Shown here in pieces: positions 37,959-50,132 of a DNA stretch of 64,000 nucleotides. Positions within the stretch are counted from its first letter, which is position 1. Every line of letters begins with the position of its first letter. The notes below the pieces were generated by a model. That model saw nothing but the letters and a program-made list of their open reading frames with translations, was not told where the DNA came from and made no database searches. The DNA is from Nymphaea colorata (taxonomy: Eukaryota > Streptophyta > Magnoliopsida > Nymphaeales > Nymphaeaceae), in contig NC_045139.1 in assembly GCF_008831285.2 (NCBI RefSeq), positions 24,968,412 to 25,032,411 of the forward strand, given 5' to 3'. The translations under genes and the position numbers were made by a program.

Positions 37959-39716
37959 GCATTATATGAGACAAACCATATGGAATAGTAAACCAAATAA
38001 AAGGCTCTTTATGTCTACTATTTCCAAGTCAAATACCCGGGGTCATTAGGATACTACTTTGGTAATATACCTAATACGCACATGTATTCCGTCTTAACTT
38101 TATCTAGTAAAACTAGGAAATGTAAATCCAAACTATAGTTAAGCATAACACTTTTGGGTGTAAAATGACAGAACTATGTAAGGATCTATTTTCTTATTTT
38201 ACTCTACTTATTCTCCTGAACATAACACACTACCTTTGGGTAATTATGCTACTTCAAATGATAATAAATACAACATGAAACACTAATGTGCCTTTAAATC
38301 ATGCGTAGTCACTTTGGTGAGGTATAACATGATTTAACTAATCATAGGCTCCTTACATTAACGTTATCGTACAACTTTATGATCATGCAATAAAAATTAA
38401 CTTTAGCATAATCCTAAACAAAACAAGATACAAGAATATAATATGTCATAATAACACATTTAAAATGAAATACACGAATCACATGAATCATTTCTGCATA
38501 ATCAACTTAATGCTATCTAAATTATTCATTAAAGCTCCATAAAACATAATGAATCGATCCGTATCGATCTAAAATGATCAAACCAATCCATTAATCACCT
38601 TAAATGGGCATACAACCACATATACCGGCTCCCTCTAGCTTAGAACCGGCCCGTATCAGTCCTAAATGGACCGAACCGGTGGAAAACTAGATGAACCGGT
38701 CCCAAAAGGGAAAGAACCGGTTGAAGAATGGTTAAAACCGTGTTAAAAACAATTGTATTGCTCAAAAATGCTCCGAATCGTTTCAGAATGGGAAGAACCG
38801 GTCTTATAATCTGAGAACCAGTCCAGAACCGGTCTGAAAACCGGATGAACCGGTCCGGAACTGGTCGAACCGGTTCTCTGAGACCCCGACTCGGTGCAAT
38901 TAAAACTGAATCGGTTCTATTTAACAAATCAGGTGGTATGGATCCAGGTCGACAGGACCCGACCCGATCCAAAATGAAGTCGAGCGGCAACGAAAATGTT
39001 TTTTTTTTTTTTTAAATCTTTATGAATCCGTGTCGGGTCAACATGACCCGACCCGGGTCTGACCCACCCCACCTTCCGCCCGACCGGCTCCCACTCGACC
39101 TAGCATGCGGTTGCAAAAGAAAAAAAATGAAACGCCTCCCACCGTCGACGGCAAAGGGCGTTTCAATCGGCCCTCCCACCGTTCATGAGGGGGCTTCCGG
39201 CTGTCGCAGGGTGCCGAACGACACTAGGCGACACCGCCGGCCATTCCCTGTGGCTGGTGGGTGAGGACGCCCTCGTCCCTCTCCATTTGGGCTGTGAACA
39301 GAAAAGGGGAGGGGCGGTCCAGCGAGCTACACTTCCGCCGCCTGACGGAAGGCAGCCGGACGACGCACAAAAACCGAACGGTCCTCAGTCCCGACTCCCG
39401 CCGCCTGGATAGCGGCCGGACGTCACAGGGCTCCGATCGATCCAAGCCTAATGCCCTCTTCCCATTTCCCCTTTTCTCTGAAGAGATGACAGACCACCAT
39501 GCTCAACCGTTTCCGCCGGATGAAAGAAAAACAACTAGAAAAACAACTAGAAACGAATGCCCGACGGCACTCAATCTGGTTGAACCCAAAGAACGTCCGG
39601 CGATGGCCAAACCCACCGGTGGTCTCCCTTCCCCAACCTTGCCCTATTCTCTTTGTGTGAAAACAGAATGCAAAGGGAAACGCGCAGAGGAATCGTGGTG
39701 TGGGCCCATAACCCAT
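37959..39716 (-). other. Copia-2 long leader with ACCGGT repeats
   Basis: Between 5' LTR and gag. 37959-38630 is AT-rich and non-coding. 38640-38900 is full of the palindrome ACCGGT in a degenerate GAACCGGT array. 39050-39716 is GC-rich with open but unrecognised frames on both strands. The first bases after the 5' LTR (minus strand ATGGGTTATGGGCCC) do not match the usual tRNA-Met primer site. Confidence 0.6.
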
Positions 39717-40079
39717 TGTTGGAACAAAGATAGCGCACAAACGAAATATGCAGAAATCGAAAGAGACATTCATGATTCATGTGTTTCATAAAGGGCAGAA
39801 GAAGAACCTGTAGAGGCGACCGCCGACTGTGGAAGAACGGCTACAGTCCCCATAGAGTCGTTCCCCAGCGGCGGTGGCGGCAATGGGTTTCTCTCCTCAG
39901 CCATAGCAGCCCAGTGTTGGGGACAGACAATTCACGTATGGCTAAGGGGACCGATTACCCAGACGGTAAAAACATGATGTGTCTCACACCATCACAAATC
40001 ACGAGTATTTATACTTAGGGTCCGAAACGGATACGGACCCGTATCGACGCAAGATTATCCAGATGGGGAAATCCCAACA
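39717..40079 (-). repeat. Copia-2 5' LTR
   Basis: 363 bp, collinear with 33264-33656 apart from indels. Ends CCCAACA, then the AGTAC duplication. Confidence 0.93.
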
Positions 40080-40084
40080 AGTAC

Positions 40085-40339
40085 TGCTCCTTTTTGTTAG
40101 TGCATGGAAGGCATATGCCGTGAGGAATGGAGCTGGATTTACATTTCCAAGCCACAGTAGGGGCATGGCCGCACCACCTATCCTGGAACAATAGAGACAT
40201 GGTTTCTTGCTGGAGGAACATGTGGAGTGGAAGCGTCGATCATGTGGGCATGTTTACTGGGGGATACGCTCATTCTTCCCAGGAATGCCCATATATCAGC
40301 AATATCTGGCACAGTTTGTTTAGGTGCTTTGCCTAAGTA
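40085..40339 (+). pseudogene. Decarboxylase copy B, exon 2 fragment 2 of 3
   Basis: Continues directly from fragment 1 after the AGTAC duplication. An extra T near 40095 shifts the frame. Between 'cctggaacaa' and 'tagagacatgg' (about 40191) roughly 120 bp of the intact gene are missing, removing residues from about 77 to 116 including the FFSPKGA region. The break lies between two similar GGAACAAC/GGAGCAACA phrases. The fragment ends at CATGA (40340-40344), where Copia-3 is inserted. Confidence 0.88.
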
Positions 40340-40344
40340 CATGA

Positions 40345-40687
40345 TGTTGGATCTTCCTATCAAGGAGAAGAGGAGACCACGTTCATCAATTACGACATTC
40401 TTGGAAAGAGATGAGGAGATTGTGACGATCCGGGACAGAGATTTTTGGAGATATCTCTTTCAACCTTTTCTAGCTTATTGCTAACGTTTCTCTCCCTCTC
40501 ATCTTTGGCTGATAGTAAGTTGCTGCTATAAATATCTCTCTTGTATCTCCGATTGATTTAAGTTCTGAATAAAAGAACTCCTCTCTTCTCTCGTGTCGTG
40601 GACGTAGGCTAATATGTCGAACCACGTATTTTTCTGTGTGCTATGATTGATTATGAATGTGGTGTAACAATCACAAAAATTCCAACA
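40345..40687 (+). repeat. Copia-3 5' LTR
   Basis: TGTTGGATCTTCC to AATTCCAACA. Followed at 40688-40700 by TTGTATCAAAGCC, a mutated form of the tRNA-Met primer site TGGTATCAGAGCC. Confidence 0.93.
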
Positions 40688-41465
40688 TTGTATCAAAGCC
40701 CATCTGAAAAAGGGATTCTGGTGATTTCCTGCATTTCCGACCACCTGAAAAAGGGATTCCTGTGATTTCCTACAATCCCTGTAATGCTCATATGAGCAAC
40801 TGGAGTTGAATCCGAGCATAATCGTGCAAAAATTGAGGACGACTGTGCTGCTACCAAAAAACAGGGGAAGATCCGGTGAGAGTCGGCCGCTACAGCGCCT
40901 ATTTCATTCAAAGTGGGAATTATTACGCAACGGTATGATTTCTGATTATACTCATACTTGAATTGCCTAGTTTTTGGTCGATTATCTGTGAACGCCAAAT
41001 TTCTGCCGGAGCTGTGCCAAGAAAAACGCTGAACAGGAAAAGATGCAGTCTGTTCACAGTGGAAAAACTCTACCGACGCTACCAAATATGGCCATTGTAG
41101 ATGTCGAGCAAGAGTTCAATGGAAACCTATGCATATGAGGATTTATTCTAAGTTTTTTTCAGAAGTTGTGAAGCTGTCTGTAAGGAGCATCTGATTATTC
41201 AAGCTCCGCTAGTCTTCAGGAGGCTGTCCTGCGACTCTGTTCACAGGGACAGAACCTTCTAGTTTTTCTTTCCCGGTGATTGGAAGGATCTTGACGACCT
41301 TCCCGCTCCTCACGACGCTAGCCAGATCGACTAGCCGATTCCTCGGTGAAAGGCGTCGTATAGGCGAGCTTCAGATTAAAAATCTGATTTTGGGGCAGCT
41401 AGCGATAGTTCAGACCTGAATCTCATCGTACGCATTATAATTCTTCTCAAATTGTTTTTCCTACC

Positions 41466-44400
41466 ATGGCGACAACTCACTCTATTGGAGATCCACCAAA
41501 CAGTTGCAAGAGTGGGAACCATGACCAAGGTACGATAAAGATTACTACTATTTTTTTGAATGAAACAAATTATCTGAGTTGGGTAGAAGCAGTTCATTTA
41601 TTCTTGAGCAGGCGTTCAAAGATTGGCTATATTAATGGAAAAATCACAGCTCCTCTTCCATCTGATCCCAAATTCGATGAGTGGCAATCAGAGAATGACA
41701 TGGTTATGTCATAGATGATGAATTCCAAGGAACCATCAATTGCAAATCTGTTTCTATAGCAGGAAACGGCCAAAGGCGTATGGGATACTTTGAAAGAAAT
41801 GTATGGCCAACAGAACAATTTAGCTCGGGTGTATCAAATACAACTTGAATTACAAATCTGCAGAAAGAAGGAGAACAAACTCATCTCTACTTAAATCAGT
41901 TGCGTTGTCTCTATGATGAACTACTACAATATCGACCGACCGCTTCTGATCCGGAGGTTTACAGGCAAGATTTGAGGAAGCCAAGGTGTTAAAAGTAGTC
42001 GTAGGACTCAGAGCTGACTACGGAAGCCTTAGAAGTCAGATTTTCATGACTAAGCCACTGCCAAAGTTTAATTAAGTATGTCAAGCCATCCAAAGGGAGG
42101 ACGTACGCAAAAAAGTTATGAATGTCACATCCAAAGACGAGATTAATGAAGAATGGGTCTTCCTAACGAAGGTAAACAAGAAGGAATGGCATACTTCACT
42201 CGACCTGAAAAACCCACGCATAAGGTGGAGCATAGAAACCAGACAAATGCATATACTAGAAAGTGCATCAAGTTGAGATGTTCACATTGCAAGAAAGTTG
42301 GTCATGCTTGTGAGAAGTGTTGGGAACTTGTCGGCAAGCCCACCAAGGAGAAAATAGTCTCTTCAAATCAGTCAGATCTTGCACATTTTGTTAGCAAGGA
42401 TGACTTAGAAATTTTTTTCAGCAATTCTCCAAAACCAACCTCGTCTCAAATCAACCAGTTGGATCATCTACTGAAGGTAATAACCATGCTTTATTTACTC
42501 AAGCAAAGTCTCCTTTATGGGTTATCGATTCTAGGGCAACTGATCATATGACCAACGATCCTCTTAAGTTAGTCGATCTTGATAGAGGAAATAAAAAACC
42601 AGTGTTTACTGCTGATGGTACCACTATAGTTGTCACTGGGATTGGAAAAATCACTTTTTTTAAAAATAATAAGACATCTAGTGTTTCCAAGAATCTCTAC
42701 CAATTTAATGTCTTTTAGCAAAATAACCAAAGATTATAACTGTGTGGCTATTTTCTCTCCAAATGATGTAATTTTTCAAGACTTGCAAACGAGGAAAGTA
42801 ATTAGTAGGGGTCGAGAGTAAGATGGTCTATACGTGATGGAGAACTATGGAGTGAGTTTTTTTACTCGTATAAGTATGAAGAATAAAGAGTACCTCACAT
42901 GGCATGCTAGACTTGGTCATATTGCCAATCAAAGCTTGAAGTTGGTCCCTCATCTCACTCTAGAAGAACATTCTTGTGATGCATGGGAGTTCTCTAAGTC
43001 TACCAGGCTACCGTTTCATACCTCCACTAAAAGGTCCACCAAGATATTTGAGTTGGTTCACTTTGGGGACCTGCTCCTTTGGAATCATATAATGGTTATA
43101 GGTACTATGTGTCATTTATTGATGATAAAACTCGTATGTCATGGATTTTCTTTCTTAGAAATAAGAGTGAAGTGCTTGCTGTTTTTGAAGAGTTCTATTA
43201 TATGGTACTGACTCAGTATGAGACCAAAATTAAAAATTTTAGGTCTGACAATTGGGGGTTATATGTGAATGATTCCTTTCGCAATTTCACGAGAAAAAAT
43301 GGTATACAACCTCAATACACATGTGCAGGCACTCCACAACAAAATGGAGTTGCAAAGAGAAAAAATCGTCAGGTATTAAATATTGCTAGACCTATCATGA
43401 TACATATGCATGTTCCCCAAAATTTTTGGTCTGATGCTATTGGTACAGCTTGTTATCTTGCCAACCGAATACCAAACTCAAGTGTTGAAAATAAAATTCC
43501 TTTGGAACTCCTACTGCAAAGGCCTATTTCTATACGACATCTTAAAGTGCTTGGGTGTAAATGCTTCATTCATATTCAGGAAAAAATTTTGAAATAAACT
43601 TGAGAAACAGGCAATGAAGTGTATTTTTTTGTGGTAAATCAGCAAAAAAAAGGGCTACAAATGTTATGAGCCGGTTTCGAAAAAATTGTTTGTGACCCAG
43701 GGATGTCAAATTCTTTGAACATGAGTCATTATATGAGAAACCAAATCAGGGGGAGGCACACGTCCATGGAGATGGAATCATGGCATACAATGAGAACATT
43801 GTTCTTCCCTTAGTGGATGTTTTTACCTCGGCTTCCAAATCTACTACTGAAAACCAGCCTTCACCCAACAATTCTATCCTTGAACCTATCCAAACCAATG
43901 AACCTAACCAATAAAATCAACTTCTTCGCCGTTTCACTCATCCTACTAGACTTAGTGATTTTTATACATATCTATCAACCAACGATCATCATGCTATAGA
44001 TAAGTACCTGCCATTCGAGACCATGTCTAAACCCTATCGATCCTATATCTTAAACACTTATACTCACCTAGAACCCAAAACCTATGAAGAGGCTAACAAA
44101 CATCCACAATGGAAACAAGCCATGATGGAAGAACTTTCAGCATTAGATAAAAATCAGACTTGGGATTTGGTTCCTCTGTCGAAGGAAAAAAAAAAACTGT
44201 GGGATGGAAGTGGGTTTATAAAATAAAATATCACAGTGATGGCACCATAGAATGGTATAAGGCTCGTTTGGTTGCAAAAGGTTTTACTCAAACTGAAGGG
44301 ATTGATCACAATGAAATGTTTGCTCCTGTTGCTAAGATGAACACAATTAGAACTCTTAAATCTGTGGCTTCAAACAAATGATGGAACCTAACTCAACTAG

Positions 44401-45443
44401 ATGTTAAGAATGCTTTTCTACATGGGAAACTTGATGAGGAGGTCTACATGAAAGTACCGCTGGGAATATCCAATGAAAAAGGGTACGTATGCAAACTGAA
44501 AAAGCAGTATATGGTCTGAAACAATCTCCAAGAGCATGGTTTTCTCGACTAAGTGATGCTCTTGTTAATATTGGTTTTAAGAGAAGTGCTGCAGATTATA
44601 CTATGTTTACATGTATTCGAGATTCAAAAATAACTATTCTACTTGTGTATGTAGATGACGTCATTATGACAGGTGACAATGAGGAGCTTATGATTCATGT
44701 AAAAAAATACCTCAACAAACAATTTGAGATCAAAGATCTTGGAAAGTTGAGGTACTTCTTGGGGATAGAGGTTGCTCATTCAGACAAGGGCATGTTTCTA
44801 TGTCAAAGAAAGTATACTTTAGATCTTATAAAAGAGACAAAGCATTTGGGTGCCAAAACTGCAGACACTCCACTTGAATAAAATTGCAAGTTAAGAAAGG
44901 ATGAAGGAACATAAGTAAAGAACATCCAAAACTCTTAGAAACTTGTTGGTAAACTTATATATTTGAAAGTAACCAGGACAAACATTACTCATGCTGTCAG
45001 TACTATAAGCCAGTATATGCATAAGCTAAGATCCACACATGTATGCTACAAATAAAATACTAAAATACTAAAAGGGATCCCCAGGAAAGGGTATTTTGAT
45101 GAAACATGATCAGCCTATTGATGTGGTAGGCTACTCTGATGCTGATTGGGCTGGCAACCCAAATGATAGAAGGTCTACTTTTAGATTTTGCACGTTTGTT
45201 GGTGGCAACTTAGTTACATGGAAGAGCAAGAAACAATCCGTTGTAGCCCGATCGAGTGTCGAAGCAGAGTATAGAGCTATGGCAACATGTACTTGTGAAT
45301 TGGTATGGGTGAAAGCTATTATAAAAGACAAGAATATTGAAGTAAAAGAGCCAATGAAACTTATGTGTGATAATATGGCAGCTATGTACATTGGAGCAAA
45401 TCCTGTCTATCATGAACGCACAAAGCATATTGAAGTTGACTGA
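41466..45443 (+). pseudogene. Copia-3 degenerate gag-pol
   Basis: Pieces in order: gag start 41466-41714 (MATTHSIGDPP, NYLSWVEAVHLFL) ended by TAG; zinc knuckle CSHCKKVGHACEKC near 42276-42320; protease region reading VIDSRATDHMTND (Gly of DSGAT lost) near 42525; WHARLGHI near 42900; integrase core in 43079-43597 (FRSDNWGLYVND, PQQNGVAKRKNR, with Glu of the ERKN motif replaced by Lys); RT from GWKWVYKIK near 44200 and LLVYVDDVIMTGD near 44640; RNase H 45096-45443 (YSDADWAGNPNDRRST, KHIEVD). Gag, protease and integrase all carry disabling changes, so it cannot be autonomous. Confidence 0.92.
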
Positions 45444-45600
45444 CACTTCATTAGAGAAAAAATTCAAGATGGAACAATTTAGACGCCACATGTTAAGAGT
45501 GAATACCAATTGGAAGATATTTTTACTAAGTCTCTTGTGAAGGAACGACATAGATATATTGTTAACAAGTAGGGGTAGATTGATATCTACGCACGAACTT

Positions 45601-45610
45601 GAGGGGGAGA
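45601..45610 (+). other. Copia-3 polypurine tract
   Basis: GAGGGGGAGA one base before the 3' LTR, the normal plus-strand priming site. Confidence 0.92.
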
Positions 45611-45611
45611 A

Positions 45612-45940
45612 TGTTGGATCTTCCTATCAAGGAGAAGAGGACATCACGTTCATCAATTATCTTGGAAAGAGATGAGGAGATTGTGATGATCCTGAGAGAT
45701 TTTTGGAGATATCCCTTTCAATCTTTTCTGGCTTATCCCTAACGTTTCTCTCCCTCTTATCTTTAGCCGATTGTAAATTGCTGCTATAAATATCTCTCTT
45801 GCATCTCCAATTGATTTAAGTTCTGAATAAAAGGGCTCCTCTCTTCTCTCGTGGATGTAGGCTAATATGCCGAACCACGTATTTTTTTGTGTGCTATGAT
45901 TGATTATGAATGTGGTGTAACAATCACCAAAATTCCAACA
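45612..45940 (+). repeat. Copia-3 3' LTR
   Basis: 329 bp, collinear with 40345-40687 with small indels. Followed by CATGA. Confidence 0.93.
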
Positions 45941-45945
45941 CATGA

Positions 45946-46980
45946 TTCCTGAGTACAACTCCTCGTGGCAATTGCCGATCGGATCAAACTGCATCAGATT
46001 GTTAAGGCAATTGATGAATTGAATGAGGAACGCAAAGAACCAGCTGCACTTTGGATAACCTCACCCACCTACCAAGGGATATGCAGTGATCTGGAGAAGA
46101 TCATTGATCTATGTCATGAGTGATAGATTTCAGTGATTATTGATGAAGCTCATGGTGCTCATTCAATTCGGCTGCTGACTTCCACACACTGCACTAGAGC
46201 AAGGGGCAGACCTTGTCATCCATTCCATCCAAAAGGTTCTGTGCTCACTTTCACTGTCATCAATGTTGCACTTATCAGGTAGCATGGTAGACATGGAGAG
46301 AATATCCAGATGCCTACAGACCCTTCAGAGCACCAGTCACAGCTACCTGCTTCTTGCCTCTCTAGACGCTACAAAAGCAAAGCTTAGTAAGAAACCAGAC
46401 ACCATTTTCGAAACACCAATCCATTTGGCTCACGAATTGGCAGTTGAAGTTCAAATATTGATAGCCAATGCATCAGTGTTGCAATCAGCTGACGTTGAAG
46501 GCATGGCCAAGAAGGATCCATTGCATGTGACAATTGATACATGGAAAGTAGGAGTCCCCGTATATGATGCGTATTAGATCCTAAGTGCGGAATGTGACAT
46601 CATTCCCAAATTGCCATTGTAGAAACCACTAACATTTGTACTCAGCTTAGGCACATGCAGAGAACATGTTCAAAGGGTTGTGCATGGCATAAAGGAAATG
46701 GCTGCTATGCATGGATTAGGCAACTCAGACTGAGCCATGATCAACGATTATAAGTATGCACCTTTTGGAGAGATCAGCATAAAATTGAGAAAAGCCCTTC
46801 GTGAGATATGTGGGGAGCCCATATGAACCTTCCCTTGCTCCTGGGATCCCAGTGTTGATTCCAGGAGAGGTTATAACTGAAAGTGCTCTCTCTTATCTTC
46901 TAAATGCAAGAGATGAAGGTGTTGTGATTAGTGGAGCACCTGGCTCTCATCTCCAATGTATACTTGTGTGTGATATCTGA
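45946..46980 (+). pseudogene. Decarboxylase copy B, exon 2 fragment 3 of 3
   Basis: Resumes exactly where fragment 2 stops (IPEYN...) and follows the intact gene to its end (GVVISGAPGS..., then a TGA at 46978-46980). DEAHGAH is still readable near 46143-46163. It is followed by a frameshift, and the STHK motif has become SIQK, keeping Lys but losing the preceding His. Several in-frame stops occur (for example near 46122 and 46575). The C-terminal domain motif is damaged by a deletion near 46800. Confidence 0.9.
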
Positions 46981-47863
46981 AGTTACATTTTATTGTACAT
47001 TTGTTTTGAACGAGTAATCAAGTCACGTACACGATCATCTTTTTTCTATTTCAAATCTTTAATCTAACTTACAAAGTGCACTATGCATCATCGATATTAC
47101 AGCAGAGACATTCAACAAAATAGCCCCCTATGTCATTGAGCTTTATAATGTACTTATAGATTTAGTCCACCAAGAGCCAGCTAGTTAATGAGTTTTGGTT
47201 CATAACATGCATCCAAGAAAAACATAGTCAAGGTGCAGGGGTCCAATGGCCTCCTATTTCATCGAAGCTGACAAACTTAAGAGGCCTCTTTATCATCTGT
47301 CTCAAGGCATATATGCTAACCAAAAGAAAAAAAAAACAAAAGTGCCATGACATATTCTTTTTTATCCCGGTTTAATAGTAACCTAATGTGTGACACACTT
47401 TTCTTTAAACTTGTTTATTAATATTTGTCTACTTCTGCACAGCAACGTGACTAGCTCCTTCACCCTGATGCCTAAAGCAAACAAGTCTTCCATCTTATTT
47501 TCTCTTAGAGCATGTATAATAAGTGGCTTCCTTCTCATCAAGACACAATATTATTATAACAACCATAATTAACATACTCATATACTTCCAATTTATGGAA
47601 AACCAAAAGAAGAATAAAAAAACTCAAGAAAATTAACTTAACTAATTATGTACTAGTCAACCAAGTTGCCGAAAATTAATTCACTAAGCAAGATTTTAAA
47701 TAGGCAAGCAGATCATGATTAATTCATTACAATAAAACCCAGCAGCACCAGCAGACGCAAGGTCGTTCGCAATGGAAAGAGATTGGTCCAAATGTCCCCC
47801 TCCATTGGGACTTACCCGTGCCCCTCTCTCATTATCGAGGGCTTCTATTCTCTCATAATAAAA

Positions 47864-47872
47864 GTCTCTCTC

Positions 47873-47907
<35 letters not shown>

Positions 47908-47910
47908 TAT
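47864..47910. repeat. (CT)n(CA)n microsatellite
   Basis: Matches the inverted (TG)n(GA)n at 2396-2430 in block A, one of the landmarks that extend the duplication past the gene. Confidence 0.9.
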
Positions 47911-48080
47911 TTGGTTGGACTAGGTTTTTGGCAGTCAAAATCCTTGTCCACAACCATCTCTCTCTTTCACGTGGCAGCTCCGCCACCATCCTGGCAAGTT
48001 CTTCAGCAATCCTTCATCAGACCGTAAAATTTCATAATATATTGTTACCATTCTGTTGATGGGCAATTTGATTTTGAAAA

Positions 48081-48311
48081 ATGGTGTTCAGTGACATTCA
48101 CATGTTTGCCACCCATCTCATAGTCAGGTGCTCCTTCAGTAGCAAATGTGGTCGCCTTCAGAGAAGCAAAATCAAGCCCTTCACTGCTGCATCCCATTCG
48201 TTCCATCCATTCACTGTGTTACCTGATATGTTTTCCCTCTCCTCTTCAGCAATGATTAGTATCAATCCTAAGATATTACCTTTTCATTTTTTTGCTACTG
48301 AGAAAGCTGGA
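48081..48311 (+). CDS. Possible host-gene exon, unidentified
   Basis: ATG at 48081 opens 77 codons ending at a consensus donor GGA|GTAAGT (48312). The peptide is rich in Ser, His and Phe (FTAASHSFHPFTVLPDMF) and could be an organelle-targeting leader. A second exon-like stretch at 48679-48760 (TGCAG acceptor, PIEKNKEFLDQITIVHLSF, donor GTCAGT) does not join it in phase. I do not recognise a family. Confidence 0.2.
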
Positions 48312-50132
48312 GTAAGTTGGTTTTCTCTTGGGCATGGGAAAGTTTGAGCTTGCATGTTGTCCCAGAGAGGGCTCATTATTAATTATTTGTAGTTTGATAA
48401 CTTTTTTTTTTTGCGAATTTCAAGTGTGCATTGTTTTCTCCCTTACATCATTTGTGAAACGAAATGTTTAACTTATTTGAAGTGTGGGTTGTTTTCTTAA
48501 CTTATTGACTTCCTGCAAATTGTCTAGCATAGCTTCTTCCTGCGACAAGTTATATCTGAATTTGCAACTGAATTTTTCTTAACAATATTTATTGGTTACT
48601 TTGTGTTTACTTGGTAGTTGTTACTACAATTGATGTTGTCCCCCTTTGACTGGGAAGTGATTATTTCAACAAATGCAGGGATCCCCATAGAGAAGAATAA
48701 AGAATTCCTTGATCAGATAACTATTGTCCATTTGTCATTTCCCCCAGATGAGCTAATATGGTCAGTTCTCTGATCTATTCTTGGGTGCATTAGCATCTTC
48801 ACTATTCATCCTTTCTCATATCAAATGTATTATTATCTCTTAGAAGAAACACTATACTGGTTACTCATGTAGTATTCAGTATATTATTTGTCAATGGTAT
48901 ATTATTTTCCACTATATATTCATTTGTCTATGATTTTGCTCAAGCACTTCCATTTCTGAAATTTATAACTCTTAAAGATTCAAACCATAGACAAACAAAA
49001 AAACTGTGAAGGAAGCCAACTCAATAAAGAGACATCACAAAATCGACACTTGATTGTCAAGTTGCCAAACTATTAAAAAGAAGCTACCCACTCAAATTCC
49101 CTTATTGACTTAGCTTATTGAAGCACTTTCATCTACCCCAAATGAAGGAGAACCCCAAAGAATAGTAGATGCAAATAAACATTAATTAACATTGAAGTGA
49201 AATGACAAAAAAGTTAGGCATTGACAAAAAGGGATCTTTAGATTTCTTTCCTGACTTAATTTTGAAGGTAACTTATCTGGTTGTGAATGCATGACTTCAA
49301 GTGACGGAACTAAGGCTCAAAGTGGGAGCTGTAAATGAAAGGGGAGATGGAAAGGCTTAATTTCATGAGTACTTAACATTTCTATAAAAAAATTTGAGAG
49401 CTAAAAGGACAAAATAGAATGCGATTGTATCATATACTGTTTCTAGTACTAGTACTTTCTCCACAACAATGTCAAATGACAAATGGGCCATTCATTTCGG
49501 TTTAATATATATGCTATCATGGTGCTACTTTGACAAGGCTGCATCATATGTGTTATTTGTTGATAATTTCATAATATAGAGACACCCATTAAGACACACA
49601 ATTATCTTAATGTTATGTGGATGCATCATGCATGCCACAAGGTACACAGTTATCCAAAGGTATTCGGTTTATTTTAATGTTTGCATGTGACTCACAACTG
49701 ATTTTGGTGATCTCTTTCATCATACAAACTAAAGACAACAACAAAATCTACTTTTAGGAGGCTGGAAACCGTTCCTAAAAGTACATACAGCCGTTCCTAA
49801 TAATATTTAGCAATGGTCAAACAATTGTTCCTAAAGCCTTCCTAAAACTGGCATTCTTAAACCGTTCTTAATGAAAACTCATTAGGGCCAGTTTTGAATG
49901 TGTTCCTAAAAAATCAATTTCCAATTACATTTTAACATTGCAGCTTCTTACCCTACGGCAGACTTCCTGCCCATGAACTTCACTTCAAGGAAGCACAACT
50001 CCACTGCCTTAACCTGACATTAAAAATGTTGGACTTGTAATCCTCCTAGGAAATCCCCAAGATTTGGTCTTCCTTGTTATTTAGAACACTGTCATGTTAT
50101 TTCTGATTACGAAAAGAAAAAAAAATCATACG
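48312..50132. other. Non-coding, no gene recognised
   Basis: AT-rich. Apart from the exon-like stretch at 48679-48760, nothing with a recognisable motif. 'cgttcctaa' and related phrases recur at 49760-49920. Confidence 0.35.

Larger units (their letters stand above)
33264..40079 (-). mobile_element. Copia-2: complete but inactive Copia element inside the pseudogene
   Basis: A 6816-bp element flanked by AGTAC duplications (33259-33263 and 40080-40084), with LTRs of 393 and 363 bp. Coding runs on the minus strand, opposite to the host pseudogene. Order: gag, zinc knuckle, protease, integrase, RT, RNase H. It has an unusually long 1.76-kb leader between 5' LTR and gag, GC-rich in its outer half. 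The polyprotein is broken by a stop and shift after gag, a frameshift near 36020 and a nonsense codon at 34439-34441. Confidence 0.95.
40345..45940 (+). mobile_element. Copia-3: complete but heavily mutated Copia element
   Basis: A 5596-bp element flanked by CATGA duplications (40340-40344 and 45941-45945), with LTRs of 343 and 329 bp, in the same direction as the host pseudogene. It has a recognisable primer binding site and polypurine tract and a full Copia domain order, but the polyprotein is broken by many stops and shifts. It is only about 260 bp from the end of Copia-2. Confidence 0.95.
29310..47965 (+). repeat. Segmental duplication block B (decarboxylase locus, destroyed copy)
   Basis: Plus-oriented counterpart of block A, enlarged by two Copia insertions of 6816 and 5596 bp. 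Without them it is about 6.2 kb, like block A. The upstream part (29310-33263) also aligns with block C from about 59140. The downstream part (46981-47965) aligns with the reverse complement of 2338-3332. Confidence 0.8.

Noticed and set aside
38640-38990. 116-codon Arg/Pro-rich frame
   Set aside because: It is a translation of the degenerate GAACCGGT array, not a protein domain.
39261-39791. 176-codon plus-strand frame in a GC-rich stretch
   Set aside because: It lies antisense in the leader and LTR of Copia-2, has no recognisable motif, and GC-rich DNA yields long chance frames.
47696-47989. 97-codon minus-strand frame in the block B 3' flank
   Set aside because: It contains translated (TG)n(GA)n and is not kept open in the matching part of block A.
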